DNA of 64,000 nt from Flavobacteriaceae bacterium. Lineage in GTDB: Bacteria; Bacteroidota; Bacteroidia; Flavobacteriales; Flavobacteriaceae. The stretch lies in NCBI GenBank assembly GCA_013215095.1, contig JABSPM010000060.1, positions 17,727 to 81,726 on the forward strand. Direction: 5' to 3'. The notes below the pieces were generated by a model. It was not told where the DNA came from and made no database searches. It saw only the letters and a list, made by a program, of their open reading frames with translations. Position numbers and translations under genes: made by a program. The first letter of the stretch is position 1; the number at the start of each line of letters is the position of its first letter. Below, in pieces: positions 63,158 through 64,000 of the stretch.

Positions 63158-63497
63158 AAACAATTGATTTACAGAGTTTTATTGACTATAGATACTAGTG
63201 TGTCGGCTATAAATGCAGTGGATTATGGTTTTAAAATGAGTAAAGAATGTTCATGCTAAAATAGCCTTGGTTGAGGTTGTCAAATATTCAGTAGGTAATA
63301 TTAATGCAGGTCTTTTGCCAAAAGATATTGAAAGTGAACAACAACAAAAGGCTAAAGTATTAATAGAAGGAATTAGGAAGACACGCAAAGAATTAGTAAT
63401 TGAAGAATTTGAACCCATTGGAAATCCAAAAAAAGAAATCCATAAAATAATAGCCTTATGGAATGCTAATATCTTAATTATAGGGCATCATAAGTAA
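63158..63497 (+). pseudogene. Frameshifted universal stress protein (UspA family)
   Basis: The first frame reads RVLLTIDTSVSAINAVDYGF then KMSKE and stops at 63257. After an extra T near 63248, the second frame continues VHAKIALVEVVKYSVGNINA, then LPKDIESEQQQKAKVLIEGI and EFEPIGNPKKEIHKIIALWN, ending ANILIIGHHK. Together these give the Bacteroidota Usp pattern, but with a +1 frameshift, no clear ATG start, and a stop right after the GHH motif where the usual C-terminal strand should follow. It is a decayed gene, next to an IS element. Confidence 0.75.
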
Positions 63498-63584
63498 ATT
63501 TAATTTTTGATTTTTTCGTACAAACAGTCGATGAAACAATTTTAAATAACTGATGTTACGCATTAAAAATAGTAAATTAGTGCT

Positions 63585-64000
63585 ATGAATGTTAATAACT
63601 TACTATATTTATACAAGACTACTTATTAGTTACTCCGACCTACAGCATGGCAACAGGTTTATCTTCTGTAACGGACAACAAAATGAGTCACGATCAAGTT
63701 ACACGTTTACTATCAGGTCAGATTAATAGCAGTACTCTATGGCAACAAGTCAAGCTATTAATCCATGAGATTTATTGTGATGACGGTTTACTGATTATAG
63801 ACGATTCAATAGAGTCAAAACCTTTTACCAAAACCAATGCTTTGATTAATTGGCATTACGACCACTGTACTGTTAAGAGTGTTAAAGGTGTCAATTTTGT
63901 GAGTTCATTTTACTACAGCCCTAAATATATAGAACTTCCAGTAGGGGTTCACTACGTTCTAAAGGGTCAAGAACAAATTGATAAGCAAGGTAAGGTTACC
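63585..64000 (+). mobile_element. IS transposase (DDE type, IS4/IS701-like), partial and frameshifted
   Basis: The ATG at 63585 gives MNVNNLLYLYKTTY and then a stop at 63627. Restoring one lost base near 63617 joins it to DYLLVTPTYSMATGLSSV, DNKMSHDQVTRLLSGQ, LWQQVKLLIHEI and CDDGLLIIDDSIESKPFTK, then NALINWHYDHCTVKSVKGVN, running off the right edge. The DDSIESKPF and WHYDH segments match Bacteroidota IS4-group transposases. An internal ATG (63647) could still start a shorter protein. The left inverted repeat is not identified, although GTTACGCATTAAA at 63555-63567 lies in the right place. Confidence 0.75.

Noticed and set aside
63267..63497. Intact 76-residue gene
   Set aside because: The frame starts in the middle of a universal stress protein whose N-terminal part lies in another frame just upstream, so it is a pseudogene fragment.

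Overview
The window reads as chromosome of a member of the Flavobacteriaceae (Bacteroidota). The DNA is AT-rich and start codons generally lack Shine-Dalgarno sequences. Promoter-like TAnnTTTG boxes occur, and the proteins are typical of the group: type IX secretion (T9SS) sorting domains, PorP/SprF outer-membrane proteins, a giant SprB-repeat adhesin, 2TM-domain proteins and a TonB receptor with a carboxypeptidase-like N-terminal domain. The genus cannot be fixed from the sequence alone.

Layout. (1) 1-5300: fatty-acid beta-oxidation on the minus strand (MarR regulator, fused hydroxyacyl-CoA dehydrogenase/enoyl-CoA hydratase, start of a thiolase, and an acyl-CoA ligase), with palindromic operator candidates. 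(2) 5600-11340: secreted M14 carboxypeptidase, YhhN-type lysoplasmalogenase and a TonB-dependent receptor. (3) 11780-17017: a DUF1684 lipoprotein, then a plus-strand operon of DUF2141 protein, TPR-like protein, LytS-type histidine kinase, two small 2TM proteins and a LytTR response regulator, closed by a convergent DUF1456 gene. (4) 17309-18716: a SatD/DUF3307 pair behind an unusual array of 28-bp-spaced repeats. (5) 18803-23035: an accessory island bounded by two nearly identical 182-bp direct repeats. It holds an acetyltransferase, a secreted GEEH-motif protein, a cluster of DNA hairpins, an ORF-less group II intron relic and membrane-protein remnants. (6) 23112-30245: a likely minus-strand operon gcvT-glsA-epimerase-S41 protease-surface protein-pterin dehydratase-yebC. 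(7) 30626-35547: threonine operon thrABC preceded by a threonine-rich leader peptide. (8) 35671-39725: NAD(P)HX repair enzyme, orphan ExbD and an SF2 helicase. (9) 40209-55075: surface cluster with two PorP/SprF-like proteins, a 2742-residue SprB-repeat adhesin, a second type B sorted protein and other secreted proteins. (10) 55384-64000: a secreted dioxygenase-fold protein, a tripartite RND efflux operon, a frameshifted universal stress protein and the start of an IS transposase with a frameshifted N-terminus.

The most unusual material is non-coding: the ORF-less group II intron with a 4-nt insertion in domain V, the repeat-bounded island, a three-copy dispersed repeat, the SatD operator array and the threonine leader. 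I saw no tRNA, rRNA or CRISPR array. All assignments are by reading motifs; no database search was run.
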